Source: Prevotella sp.
Lineage (GTDB): Bacteria; Bacteroidota; Bacteroidia; Bacteroidales; Bacteroidaceae
Direction: 5' to 3'
Length of the DNA stretch: 40,550 bases
NCBI GenBank assembly: GCA_017651265.1
Contig: JAGCDO010000048.1
Coordinates: forward strand, 1 to 40,550
Position 1 is the first letter of the stretch; each line of letters begins with the position of its first letter. Positions 17,417-27,200 of the stretch are shown piece by piece. The notes under the pieces were generated by a model. That model worked only from the letters and a program-made list of their open reading frames with translations. It was not told the origin of the DNA and searched no databases. The position numbers and the translations under genes are program-made.

Positions 17417-17929
17417 TTATCGGGCGTAGCCGAGTTTCTTGAGCACCTCGTTACTGATATCAATCTTCGGACTGCCGTAGATGATGCCGGAATCGGTAGA
17501 GCGGTCGAGTACCATGCTATAGCCATGGAGTTCGCTGATATCCTTTACGGCATTATATATCTCGTCCTGGATAGGAGTCATCAGAGCCTCACGTTTCTTG
17601 AAGAGCTCGCCCTCAGGACCGAAATACTTCTTCTTCAGTTCGCTGGCATCCTTCTCTTTCAGCATGATCTCCTCCTGCTTAGCCTTCTTCTGCTCTTGTG
17701 AGAGGAACACCACCTCGTTCTGGTAGTTCTTATACATGGTTTGTGCCTCTGTATTGAGTGCTTCCACCTCAGCCTGCCATTTCTTCGACACCTGATTGAG
17801 CTGTTCGTTAGCACGTTCGTAGGCAGGAACATTCTTCAGAATGTATTCCATGTCGATCAGCGCGAATTTCTGCGCATTTGCCGTCATCGCTACTATAGCG
17901 AGGAGGGCGGCCATCATTATCTTCTTCAT
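17417..17929 (-). CDS. Skp/OmpH-family periplasmic chaperone (copy 1)
   Basis: A 170-residue Skp/OmpH protein encoded nearest to bamA. A signal peptide (about 1-20, ending TANAQ) is followed by KFALIDMEYILKNVPAYERA, a coiled-coil arm (about 40-115) and the strand YSMVLDRSTDSGIIYG. The start is the ATG at 17929 (MKKIMMAALLAI). An in-frame ATG two codons earlier is also possible, and a longer frame to 17971 adds a non-signal leader. The downstream gap (17359-17416) contains degenerate AGTTCAAAATGCAAAGTGC-type repeat sequence. Confidence 0.87.
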   Translation of the reverse strand: MKKIMMAALLAIVAMTANAQKFALIDMEYILKNVPAYERANEQLNQVSKKWQAEVEALNTEAQTMYKNYQNEVVFLSQEQKKAKQEEIMLKEKDASELKKKYFGPEGELFKKREALMTPIQDEIYNAVKDISELHGYSMVLDRSTDSGIIYGSPKIDISNEVLKKLGYAR

Positions 17930-17971
17930 AGGCATTAAAACTATTAGTTCAACGTTTATATAGACGATCAT

Positions 17972-18095
17972 AAAAACAAAAAGTTAATACGCCGCCTTAA
18001 TATTTAACTCTTTTCTGCTATTTTCTAACAACTTACTTATCAACTATCAACTATCAACTGAGTTCTCAATTTTCAATTCTCAATTTTCAATTAAA
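17972..18095. repeat. Stuttering intergenic repeats between bamA and skp
   Basis: The gap holds short iterated phrases: ATCAACTATCAACT (about 18038-18058) and TCTCAATTTTCAATTCTC with a second TCTCAATTTTCAATT (about 18063-18094). A closely similar run occurs at 31711-31743 behind the BtuG-like gene. These are dispersed low-complexity repeats; no promoter was recognised. Confidence 0.6.
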
Positions 18096-20798
18096 CTAGA
18101 ACTCCTGTCCTAACACGAAGTGGAACTGACTGCCACCTCTGCGGTAGGCACCATTCTCATATACCTTGTCGAAACCGTAAGCCCAGTCGATACCCATCAG
18201 ACCAACCATCGGCAGGTAGAGGCGAACGCCCACACCGGCAGAACGCTTCATGTTGAACGGGTTGAAGTGCTTCGGGTTGTACCACGCATTACCAGCCTCA
18301 GCGAAGGCCACACCATAGATAGTGGTGTTACCCAGCAGGAACGGATAGCGAATCTCGAGAGCCAGGCGGTCGTAAGCATACGCATTGGAACCGCTGCTAC
18401 CAGCCTCGCGTGCTGCTGTATAGGAGAGTGATCCGTTTTCGTAACCACGCAGACCGATGGTTTCTTCAGCATAGCTGCTGGAATAGCCGCTCATACCGTC
18501 ACCACCCACGTAGAAGGTCTCGAACGGAGATTTCTTATATTTGTTGTAAGAGCCAAGGATACCGAACTCCACGCGAGTAACCAACACGAAACACTTGGTA
18601 GCATTGGTGAGGGCGGTATAGGTCTTGCTTCTAAACTTCCACTTATGGTATTCAATCCAGCGGTACTTATCCTGCATCTGCTGGGTATAGTCGGCTGCCT
18701 GATAGTCGGTGGCCAGGTGCTCATAATCCTTCTTGTCGAAAGACGACCATGGTGGAGTGAAGGTTACCGATGCCATGAACTCTGAACCAGAACGTGGGAA
18801 CAACGGGTTATCGGTAGAAGAACGTGAGATGGTGATACCGAAGTTCAGGTTGTTACAGTTACCGTTCTGAATCAGGAAGTATCGCCAGTTCTTCAGCATA
18901 TAGCGGGTATAGGCCAGCTCCATACTCAGATGGAAATAGTCATCCGGCCAACGCAGACGCTTACCCCATGCCACGCTGGCACCAAACAGTTTCACGTAGG
19001 TATCGGGGTCCATGAAGTTCTCCATGTTGTAGCCGTAGTTTCCGTAGCCGCCATAGCCATAGTTACCATAGCCATACATGTAGTTGTACATGTTATACTG
19101 ATAGGCCGTGTTGTAGTAGTTGCTCGACACGTCGCTCTGCTTCGAGTAGAAAGCACCCACGGTGAACTGATTGGGGCGTTTGCCACCGAACCATCCCGTA
19201 GAGTAAGAGGCGTTGTACGACTGGTAGTAGCGGGCGTTGGTCTGGGCACCGATGGAGAGCACCTCACCATCGCCGATGGGCATGATACCACGGTGTTCCT
19301 TGTTCTTGTTGAACAGGTTGGCCATGGAGAAGTTATTCAGTTTCAGTCCTACACGAGCAATGACACCCGTCTGACCCCAACCTAAAGAGAGCTCCACCTG
19401 GTCGTTTGATTTCTGCACCAGGTTCCAGTTGATGTCAACGGTACCATCCTCACCGTTCGGCTGCACATCGGGACTCACCTGCTCAGGGTCGAAATGACCG
19501 ATGGAGGCAAGCTCACGGGCGGTACGCATCAGTGCTTCCCTGGAGAAGAGATCACCAGGCTTGGTGCGCAGCTCACGACGGATGACGTTCTCGTAGAGAC
19601 GGTCGTTACCATTGATACGCACATGACTGAGTCGTGCCAGCGGACCCTCTTGTACGCGCATCTCGATGTCGATGGAGTCGCCCACGATATTCACCTCGGT
19701 AGGATCGATGCTGGAGAACACATAACCGTTGTTCCAATACAGGTTACCCACAGCATCGTCGTCGGTACGCAAACGCTTCTCCAGCAATGTCTGGTTATAT
19801 ACGTCGCCACCCTTCATGGTGAGCAGCTCGTTCAATCTGTCGGTAGTATATACGGTGTTACCCACCCACTTGATGTCGCGGATGTAGTATTTCTGACCTT
19901 CATCCACTTTGACATAGACATTGACATGCTTGTCGTCGTAGTTCCACACACTATCCTCGAAGATGGTAGCATCACGGTAACCATTCTCGTTGTACTTGGC
20001 AATCAGCTTCTGCTTATCCTCCTTCCAACGCTCGGGCGTGAATTTCTTCTTCTTTAGGAAAGTTGACAACTTACCAGCCTCATGGATAGACGCGAAGGCA
20101 CCTTTCTTGAACAGGCCACCCTTGATCTTTTGATCGGTGATCTTCTCGTTACCCTCGATGGTGATCTCATGCACCTTCATCTTCATCTTCTTATCGACAG
20201 TGATATCGAGATACACCTGATTCTTGTTGGCCACATCGTCGCGTTGCATGATGGTGATCTCGGCATTCTTATAACCCTTGTCTTCGAAATACTTCTTGGC
20301 AAGGATCTTGGCACGGTCGATCATGTTCGGCGTAATCTGGTTACCTTTCAGCAAGCCCAGTTTCTGCTCCATGTCCTCACGCTCGCTCTTCTTCAGTCCG
20401 ATATAGTTAATATCGGTAACGCGCGGACGGACGGACAGGTGGATGTGCAAATAGATCTTATCACCGATGAGCGAGTCGGCAGAGATGATTACCTGTGAGA
20501 ACAGACCATTACGCCAATAGCGCTTCACCGCTTCGGTAATCTCATTACCGGGCACGGAAATCGCCTGTCCGACAGACAAGCCGGAAACACCTGTAAGGAC
20601 ATAATCCTCATACCCTTCCACACCAGATACTGCGATGCCCGCAATGGTACATTCCCTGGGCATTCCTGCGTAGGTGATATCGGGGTTGACAATCTTTTCC
20701 TGAGCAAAGAGAGTGCTGAATGATAAAGGGGAGATGATGAATGACAAACCGATCACCCATCTTTTCCACACCTTATTATATATATTCTTTATGATCAT
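18096..20798 (-). CDS. bamA: BamA, outer-membrane protein assembly factor
   Basis: A 900-residue essential outer-membrane insertase. A signal peptide (about 1-32, ending LFAQ) is followed by POTRA repeats over about residues 45-470, with characteristic pieces such as HEITIEGNEKITDQKI and YIRDIKWVGNTVYTTDRL, and then a 16-strand barrel with the terminal strand FHFVLGQEF ending in the usual Phe. One barrel loop (about residues 565-595) is extraordinarily rich in Tyr, Gly and Asn (NMYNYMYGYGNYGYGGYGNY). It follows uppS by 16 bp and precedes three Skp genes whose products feed it clients. Confidence 0.93.
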   Translation of the reverse strand: MIIKNIYNKVWKRWVIGLSFIISPLSFSTLFAQEKIVNPDITYAGMPRECTIAGIAVSGVEGYEDYVLTGVSGLSVGQAISVPGNEITEAVKRYWRNGLFSQVIISADSLIGDKIYLHIHLSVRPRVTDINYIGLKKSEREDMEQKLGLLKGNQITPNMIDRAKILAKKYFEDKGYKNAEITIMQRDDVANKNQVYLDITVDKKMKMKVHEITIEGNEKITDQKIKGGLFKKGAFASIHEAGKLSTFLKKKKFTPERWKEDKQKLIAKYNENGYRDATIFEDSVWNYDDKHVNVYVKVDEGQKYYIRDIKWVGNTVYTTDRLNELLTMKGGDVYNQTLLEKRLRTDDDAVGNLYWNNGYVFSSIDPTEVNIVGDSIDIEMRVQEGPLARLSHVRINGNDRLYENVIRRELRTKPGDLFSREALMRTARELASIGHFDPEQVSPDVQPNGEDGTVDINWNLVQKSNDQVELSLGWGQTGVIARVGLKLNNFSMANLFNKNKEHRGIMPIGDGEVLSIGAQTNARYYQSYNASYSTGWFGGKRPNQFTVGAFYSKQSDVSSNYYNTAYQYNMYNYMYGYGNYGYGGYGNYGYNMENFMDPDTYVKLFGASVAWGKRLRWPDDYFHLSMELAYTRYMLKNWRYFLIQNGNCNNLNFGITISRSSTDNPLFPRSGSEFMASVTFTPPWSSFDKKDYEHLATDYQAADYTQQMQDKYRWIEYHKWKFRSKTYTALTNATKCFVLVTRVEFGILGSYNKYKKSPFETFYVGGDGMSGYSSSYAEETIGLRGYENGSLSYTAAREAGSSGSNAYAYDRLALEIRYPFLLGNTTIYGVAFAEAGNAWYNPKHFNPFNMKRSAGVGVRLYLPMVGLMGIDWAYGFDKVYENGAYRRGGSQFHFVLGQEF

Positions 20799-20814
20799 CT
20801 ATCGTAAGTATGTA

Positions 20815-21621
20815 TTAATCGTTCTGAGACATGGCCTCACGTTCTATCTGAGCTTCTGTTTTACCGAACCGGCGCTGGCGCTTCTGGTAGCTGATGATGG
20901 CCTGTTGCAGGCACTCCTCGTCGAAGTCGGGCCAGTAGGTATCGCAGAAGTAGAGTTCTGTATATGCTATCTGCCACAACAGGTAGTTGGAGATGCGCAG
21001 CTCGCCACCCGTACGGATCAGCAGATCGGGATCGGGCATGAAGTTGGTCTGCAGGTGCTGACTGATAAACTCCTCAGTGATATCTTCTGCACGGATTCCA
21101 CCCGTCATCAGTTTCTTCAGCTTGTGCTGGGGAAGCGGCAGCTCCATATCGTTCACCTCGGTCACGATCTTCTTCACCGCCTCGGTAATCTCCCAGCGAC
21201 TGGAGTAGCTCAGTGCCACCACCATCGTCATCTTATCGTTCTTGGCCGTACGCTCCTCTGTCTCGCGCAGTTTCATACGCACATCGTCGGGAATGCGTGT
21301 CATGTCACCAATGACGCGGAAGCGCACATTGTTCTTCATGAAGATCTCCTCTTCAAGTGAAGTCAGCACCAGTCCCATTAAGGCGGAAACCTCGTCGGCA
21401 GGTCGGTTCCAGTTCTCGGTAGAGAAGGTATAGAGCGTGAGGTATTTCACGCCAAGGCGAGTACACTCCGAGGTGATGCGACGAACAGCTTCTACACCAG
21501 CCTGATGGCCGAAGTTCCGTTCTTTTCCTCGCTCGTTAGCCCAACGCCCATTACCGTCCATGATGATGGCAATGTGCTCAGGAATACGGTTCCTATCCAA
21601 CTGATCAATCATCTTTGTCAT
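20815..21621 (-). CDS. uppS: Undecaprenyl diphosphate synthase (cis-prenyltransferase)
   Basis: A 268-residue cytosolic enzyme that condenses farnesyl diphosphate with eight isopentenyl diphosphates to make the C55 carrier for peptidoglycan and other glycans. It has the signature [18 protein letters not shown] with the catalytic Asp at residue 22, [15 protein letters not shown] and the [12 protein letters not shown] motif. The start may be ATG 21621 (overlapping the upstream gene by 17 bp) or ATG 21612 (8-bp overlap, ATGATTGA). Either way it is translationally linked to the DUF6089-like gene. It is 16 bp ahead of bamA. Confidence 0.95.
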   Translation of the reverse strand: MTKMIDQLDRNRIPEHIAIIMDGNGRWANERGKERNFGHQAGVEAVRRITSECTRLGVKYLTLYTFSTENWNRPADEVSALMGLVLTSLEEEIFMKNNVRFRVIGDMTRIPDDVRMKLRETEERTAKNDKMTMVVALSYSSRWEITEAVKKIVTEVNDMELPLPQHKLKKLMTGGIRAEDITEEFISQHLQTNFMPDPDLLIRTGGELRISNYLLWQIAYTELYFCDTYWPDFDEECLQQAIISYQKRQRRFGKTEAQIEREAMSQND

Positions 21622-22300
21622 TGTTACATGTTTTACATTTCGCCATGAAGCTGTACGTCAGTGTCAGCTGTAATGCAGAGAAGCAGTCGCGGTTCTTGAA
21701 CAAACCCGTGCTTTTGATACCGTAGGGGTCCACCACGCCGTCAAGCTTGTCAGAAGTGGAGAAATGCATCGCCCACTCCACGCCCAAGTTCAGACGGGCT
21801 CCCATCTTATATTTGATTCCTGCACCGATGGGCAGGTTTCCAGCGAATACGCTTCCATCGCTTGTGTCAGCATACGAAACACCCAATCCAGCAAAAACGA
21901 AAGGAGTGAGTCGTTTGGCACCGCGGTAGTCGAGTCCTGTGCCATAAGGCCAGAAGTTATACTCATAGCGAACACCTAAGTCGGCCACCTGGTTACTGAA
22001 GGAAACGGGTAGGTTCTGCTGCTCTGGATAATAGGTTGCAACATCGCGGATGCTTCCTTTCAGCTTACCATACGACAGCGTTGCGGCCAACGCCATATAC
22101 GGGTTGAAAACCCTTCTCAACAGCAAAGAGCCCATGGGCTCCATATTACTGGTGATGCTCCCGTTATAGTCGCCTTCGTAGCTCATCATGCCCACACCGC
22201 CACCAATCTCCATGCGATACTCGTCTTCCCACTGGGCAAACGCTGCCACAGCAGTGATCATGAGGATCAGGGTGCAAAGGGATCGGCGCAATGTCATCAT
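21605..22300 (-). CDS. DUF6089-like outer-membrane beta-barrel protein
   Basis: A 231-residue protein with a signal peptide (about 1-22, ending AAFAQ) and an 8-strand-like small barrel pattern ([71 protein letters not shown]). It resembles the DUF6089 family found directly upstream of uppS-bamA in Bacteroidales. The function is unknown; a role linked to outer-membrane assembly is inferred only from its position. The C-terminus is oddly hydrophilic with two Cys ([13 protein letters not shown]). The start is ATG 22300, with a second ATG immediately following. Confidence 0.75.
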   Translation of the reverse strand: MMTLRRSLCTLILMITAVAAFAQWEDEYRMEIGGGVGMMSYEGDYNGSITSNMEPMGSLLLRRVFNPYMALAATLSYGKLKGSIRDVATYYPEQQNLPVSFSNQVADLGVRYEYNFWPYGTGLDYRGAKRLTPFVFAGLGVSYADTSDGSVFAGNLPIGAGIKYKMGARLNLGVEWAMHFSTSDKLDGVVDPYGIKSTGLFKNRDCFSALQLTLTYSFMAKCKTCNNDKDD

Positions 22301-22338
22301 CGGCTATACTTTGTTTTCCTCGACACAAGGAGTTGTTA

Positions 22339-23751
22339 TTACTTCTGTATGTTGGCCCAACCCAGACGGTTCAGTCGGCCTCGCCACACCTGTCCGTCAC
22401 CGAAGATGATCCACAGACAGTTGTTCGCATCGACCGTTGAGGTGAACGCCTGATTGCTTCCGGTCATTCCTTCAGGTACGGGATAGGTCTTACTGCCCTT
22501 CCAGGAAATACCACCGTCAAGGCTTACATATATCTTCGAGAAGGCACTCTCTGTACAAGCTCCGAGGCCGTTGCCACCGAAGGCAAGTAAGACATCACCA
22601 TACTTACAGATGGTGACATTGGAGAGACGCGGCAGACCATAGATATTATCTGCGGTCTGGGTGTAGAACATCCAGCTGTTGTCTTCAGCATCGCCAGACA
22701 AATCCTCTACCTTACCCCACACCACTGCATAGCCATCGTTCGGATAGGCTTCTGCGCTGCGGTTACCGGCTATCACCAACCGCTCAATATCCTTGTTCGT
22801 ACGTAAAGGCAGAACGGCATAGCTTATATCGCCGTCGGGTAACCATTCCGACGGGGTGTCCATCTTCTCTTCTGTCCAGGTAGAACCTTGATCGGCAGAG
22901 GCCATCAGGGCTCCTGAAGTGCTGATTCCATAGAGCTTCTTTGTTCCAGCAGCCACCAAACGACTCAGAACGGTGGTGCCGACAGTCTCCCAGTTGGAGC
23001 CGTCAACCGAACGTAACAGCTGCTGGTCCTGCAGGATATAGAGGACACCGTCTTTAGCCAAGATATTCTGATAGGCGTTGACCGACTGTGAAAGACTCTC
23101 GGGAAGAGAGAGCTCTGTCCAGGTCTTACCATTGGTATTGTCGGTAACAAATCCCACCAGTTTTCCGTCCTTCTGACCGAAGGTGAAGAGCTGGTTGCCA
23201 CAAGCCACTGCCTTCATACCGTTCATGGAAGAGAAATACTCCTGCTTACCCATGTCTGACCAGTTGAAGACATCGCCCTCCTCCTGATGCACATTTACAC
23301 GCACCGTATAGTAACGGGAAGCCTTTCCGCTGTTGGCAATGGCCACCATTTGACGAGGAGCAGTGAAATCAATGGAGTCGGTACTGGAATAGGAGAACAC
23401 GGAATCGCTGACAAGACTCTTGATGCCTATCAATCCGTTGTTCTTGGCAATAACCGTGCAAGCAACACGCCTTACGTCGGTTCCATAAGGAAGGGAGTCG
23501 GGATTATAGATCTCCCGCTTGTCCTGATCGATGTAGAACTGATAGTCGGTACCGGCAATGGTTGTCTGATAGGTACTGTCAACACCCTTTGACGACAAGG
23601 TGTGCATCGTTCTATTCAACGTTCCCAATGTGAACGATGAAATAGCAGAGTCATCATAATAGGTAACCTCGTTATCGTCTGAACTCAGACATGACGAGAA
23701 CACCACGATGGTTGAAATCAATATCGTGAAAGGTATTAATATCCTTTTCAT
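22339..23751 (-). CDS. DUF6242-like surface lipoprotein with propeller-type repeats
   Basis: A 470-residue lipoprotein with the lipobox VFSSC (Cys at about residue 20), followed by LSSDDNE, which fits the Bacteroidetes surface-export signal. The N-terminal part (YYDDSAISSFTLGTLNR) and the later exo-sialidase-like repeats (DGISWKGSKTYPVP, DQGSTWTEEKM, DGSNWETVGT) resemble DUF6242 proteins with BNR-like propeller blades; no sialidase catalytic set is visible. The start is the ATG at 23751, preceded by AAAGAAAAGAT. A longer frame to 23916 was rejected because its added leader is not a signal sequence. It is 38 bp upstream of the DUF6089-like gene and is probably cotranscribed with the envelope block. 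The function is unknown. Confidence 0.72.
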   Translation of the reverse strand: MKRILIPFTILISTIVVFSSCLSSDDNEVTYYDDSAISSFTLGTLNRTMHTLSSKGVDSTYQTTIAGTDYQFYIDQDKREIYNPDSLPYGTDVRRVACTVIAKNNGLIGIKSLVSDSVFSYSSTDSIDFTAPRQMVAIANSGKASRYYTVRVNVHQEEGDVFNWSDMGKQEYFSSMNGMKAVACGNQLFTFGQKDGKLVGFVTDNTNGKTWTELSLPESLSQSVNAYQNILAKDGVLYILQDQQLLRSVDGSNWETVGTTVLSRLVAAGTKKLYGISTSGALMASADQGSTWTEEKMDTPSEWLPDGDISYAVLPLRTNKDIERLVIAGNRSAEAYPNDGYAVVWGKVEDLSGDAEDNSWMFYTQTADNIYGLPRLSNVTICKYGDVLLAFGGNGLGACTESAFSKIYVSLDGGISWKGSKTYPVPEGMTGSNQAFTSTVDANNCLWIIFGDGQVWRGRLNRLGWANIQK

Positions 23752-23887
23752 TATCTTTTCTTTTTGAAATTTGACTGCAAATTTACTGAGAATTCCGCAA
23801 ATAGGAATCCTTTTAAGTGCTTTATTATGCAAAATATTGATTAAATGAGCATTTTTTAAGTATTCTTTAGAGTTTGGAGAGAAAAGG

Positions 23888-23930
23888 GCAAAAAAAAAGA
23901 GGACGATATGAATCACTCACGTCGGCCTCC
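23888..23930 (-). terminator. Intrinsic terminator of the 31-residue peptide gene
   Basis: On the minus strand, GAGG-C-CGA pairs with TCG-T-CCTC around a roughly 18-nt loop (23930-23899) and is followed by a run of nine U residues (23898-23890). It lies 11 bp past the stop of the small gene at 23942. Confidence 0.75.
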
Positions 23931-23941
23931 TGAAAACAATT

Positions 23942-24037
23942 CTAACGGATGTTGGTGTTAACTAAAGTAACAATACTAAGTATTGTCATAACAAATGTTA
24001 CCGCCAGCATCATAGTTGTTTCAAAATCTAATAACAT
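23942..24037 (-). CDS. Small membrane peptide, 31 residues
   Basis: A very short gene encoding MLLDFETTMMLAVTFVMTIL and eleven further residues (31 in all). It has a short acidic N-terminus, one continuous hydrophobic segment (about residues 9-26) and a polar end with a final Arg. This is consistent with a single-pass membrane peptide. The start ATG at 24037 is preceded by AAGGTAAAGATT. The case for a real gene is its complete transcription unit: a consensus promoter 75 bp upstream, a 5' hairpin and a strong terminator just after the stop. No family was recognised. It could instead be a leader or an sRNA with a chance frame, or a type I toxin-like peptide; there is no direct evidence for either. 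Confidence 0.55.
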   Translation of the reverse strand: MLLDFETTMMLAVTFVMTILSIVTLVNTNIR

Positions 24038-24090
24038 AATCTTTACCTTAAATCTATCAAACTACTAACCTATGAAAACTTTAACGGAAT

Positions 24091-24106
24091 GCATTCTCAC
24101 GAATGC
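24091..24106 (-). promoter_or_regulatory. 5' leader hairpin of the small peptide gene
   Basis: GCATTC-GTGA-GAATGC forms a perfect 6-bp stem with a tetraloop, starting about 6 bp after the -7 box and so at the very 5' end of the predicted transcript. Such a cap could protect the RNA from 5' decay. The role is inferred. Confidence 0.55.
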
Positions 24107-24111
24107 GAGTG

Positions 24112-24143
24112 CAAAGGTAATACATTTTTAGAATATATACAAG
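24112..24143 (-). promoter_or_regulatory. Promoter of the small peptide gene
   Basis: On the minus strand, CTTG (24143-24140), a 20-bp spacer and TACCTTTG (24119-24112) fit the Bacteroidetes -33/-7 consensus. It lies immediately beyond the terminator of the B12 operon, so it should drive an independent short transcript. Confidence 0.7.
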
Positions 24144-24181
24144 AAATAACAGGCGATTTTTTTCAAAACCACCTGTTATTT
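24144..24181 (-). terminator. Terminator of the B12 uptake operon
   Basis: AAATAACAGG (24144-24153) and CCTGTTATTT (24172-24181) form a 10-bp inverted repeat 39 bp past the end of the giant gene, followed on the minus strand by a short T-rich stretch (CTTG). The tract is weaker than in the other terminators. Confidence 0.65.
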
Positions 24182-24219
24182 TTGATATATGTCAAATCAA
24201 CGACTTGACAAAGCTTGTT

Positions 24220-27200
24220 TTAGCGCACCACTTTGCGTACGGAACCATCCTTCATACGGACGATCTGCACACCCTTCTGCTTACTGCCTCGGGTAAGTAC
24301 CTTTCCATCGATACTATAGATGCCTTGGGCGTTCTCGCTGTCAGGAATCTGGTTGATGCGGGTAGAGATACCGTTGCCGTTAGGATTCTCTGCACCGATG
24401 TTGTCCAAACAGAAGAAGGCTGGAGTGGTCATACCCCAGTTGTTCCTGCGGGAACTGGTCAAGAAGAACGATAAGCTCTTCACGGTTCCCAAAGAACTCA
24501 AGTCAATCCATTGCCAGTCGTTGACATAGTAATGAGCAGTCTCATCGGATGATTGGTAATCAGCCAGATAATACTCAATGCTATTGCCATTGTCGGCCGT
24601 GATGGTCAGCTTAAACCAATCACCTGTCTGGAATCCCACATCACCTGTAGATTCTCCTGTTGTCGTTCCATCGATGGTTGACATACCATCGCCATGAAGG
24701 ATAGCATCAACCACCCAGGCATTGTTGGTAATGTACATACCAGGAATAACAGCACCATCTTCGTTATTAATCACATCGATGGTTCCTCCTTGCGGATAAG
24801 CTACGAGGAAGGTTTCAGAGTTATCCGCACCACCTCCTACAGCATTGTTGAACTGGTCGGTGATGTAGGTCTCGAATGTGTTCGTGGTTGTCTGACTATA
24901 GGCATAGTTGCCCCAATAAGGTGTGGTGGGTTCACCAGCCCATGTGTCATCAGCATAATTACTGAAGCGGAAACTACCGCTGACAAAAGTCGTACCCTCG
25001 CCGCCTTTGTCGAATCCCTTGCTGAAGTCACCCATCCAGAAGCCATCCTCTGGATCGACGTACAGATCTTCGAACGTTGCCACCTGCAGATCACCTTCGA
25101 CAATGGCACGCACACTCATCGTACAGCTCTGTCCTGCAGCATCAGTTACTGTGAAGTAGTAGTCGGTCGAAGTAGTCGGCTCGGCAGTAGTCATAAAGAA
25201 GTCGTCGATATCATCTGCACTCTCATAAGTTTCTGTCTCCAGAACGTTGTGCTTCTGATCCATCCATGTCAGGGTATAAGGTGCAGTACGCTCATCAACG
25301 GTTGCCATCGCAAAGAGATAAACCTCGTCACCAGCCTCAATACGCTCCTCGGTGTCGGAGTTATTGATATAGATCTCGGCTGTAGGCTTGTCATATACCG
25401 GTGGTGTTACGTCCATGGTGAATGCAGCGGTCTGACTGATATTTTCTGCCTGAACGCCACGCAGACTGACGGGCAGGAAGTAAGCGATGTACTCGGCATT
25501 GTCTTCCAGTTCCTCCACCTCAATGATAGCCTCAGCATTAGCTGTCACATCCTTCATCGTCTCGCTTGCCTTCAGTTCTTCAGCTGTAGGAGCAGTCTCG
25601 GAAGACTTCTTCACCAGATAGTAAACTGTAGCTGCAAGATCGGTCTTCACTGAGAACGAAGCCTTGCCATCGAGGTGTGTCAGCACCTGGGGATAAGCTT
25701 CAGCCATCACAGGAGCTGCATCAGCATTCGTGTCATACTCGTATGCACCGATAGTGATATTCTCAGTAGGACGAGCCTTTCCGTTGATATCTGTGGTTAC
25801 ATAGTCGAGAGCAACCGCCGTGAGCAAATCACCGTCGAGGGTGTTGGCAGGCTCGAGAACGTTTTCGCTCAAGAAGCTAACCTGCTTATTGATGCAGTTA
25901 GTAGCACCTGTAGCAGTTACAAATTCGTCAAACGTCTTGGCGGCGCCTATGGAAGCGAAGTTGGAACCATTGCTGTACATCAGGTTGTTTTGGAATGTGA
26001 GTTTTGCAGCATTAGCCTCACTATTCAGATATGTTGCGAAATTATTGGCTTCATTCTGGATAATGTTGTTTACAATCGTAATGTTTGGCTCATCTCCACT
26101 GATGTTAGACTGGAAACGTAATGCCGCTCCACTGTTACTACCTGTCAGGCGGATGGTGTTATTGGCAATCATCAGGTTTGTCGTGTTAGCATTGCCCACA
26201 TATATGCCGTTATAGATAGCATTGAGTGTGGTCATGTTTATCACGTTGTTGGCAATAATCATGGGATGATCTGCAGTAGAAGTCAGCTGTCGCAGATACA
26301 TGACGGCGCAGTAGGTCTTCGGAGCCACATTAAACGTGTTACCCGTTATCTCTAACGGTTCGTTGAACTCATCGCGCAGTTGCATGTCAAGTATACCATT
26401 GCTTATCTTTGTCTCTGCTGTTGCCTCGATGATAACAGTATTGTTACGAATCTTGGCTCCCAGCTCGTCCATCACGTAAATGGCCTTGGAACCTTGGTTC
26501 TTGAAGGTGTTACCCTCAATGATTCCACCTACCTCCTTGGGCAGTGCCACATAGTTGGTGCCACCCATCTTGATACCTATGAAACCGCCTTCCAACAGAC
26601 AGTTCTTGACAGTGAGGTAGTCGTTGTTTTTATTCTCCACATCCTGTACATAGTGGTCAATGAGGTTGATGTCGGCTTGATTGTCGATTGTAGTAGACGT
26701 ATGGAGATAGCAGTTGTCAATCGTGATATGACGGCTCTCATTCTTCACCATCACCACGGCATCATATTTCTGATCGGTTGTGGTAATTTCCAGATTCTTC
26801 AGTGTTACATAATTAGCTTCGTTAAGTGTTACAACTCCGTAAACCTTCGAATACTGATCATCGCTGTAGCCGCCAGAGGTGTACTGGTTGTGATAGATCT
26901 TCACATCGCGCTCACCGCTTTCACTCTCGATGGTCAGCGTGTTCGTAGCACCCATACCTATAATATTAGGTACGCGAACCTTCTCGTTGTATTCACCTGC
27001 TCTGATCTTCAGCGTCACGGATCCATCCATGCCTAATGAGCCGATGTCGTCGATGGCTCCTTGGATAGTAGCGTAGTCAGCGCCCTCGCCGCCCACGATA
27101 TAGATGCCATGCTTACCGCTGGCTACGGTGAAGGAAGCGGTAGCAGGCTCGGTAACTGTGATGGTCTCGTTGTTAACAGTGATGCTGTTAAGCGTTGACG

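Noticed and set aside
22339-23916. Sialidase activity for the DUF6242-like lipoprotein
   Set aside because: BNR-like blade phrases are present but no catalytic Arg triad or FRIP motif could be seen.
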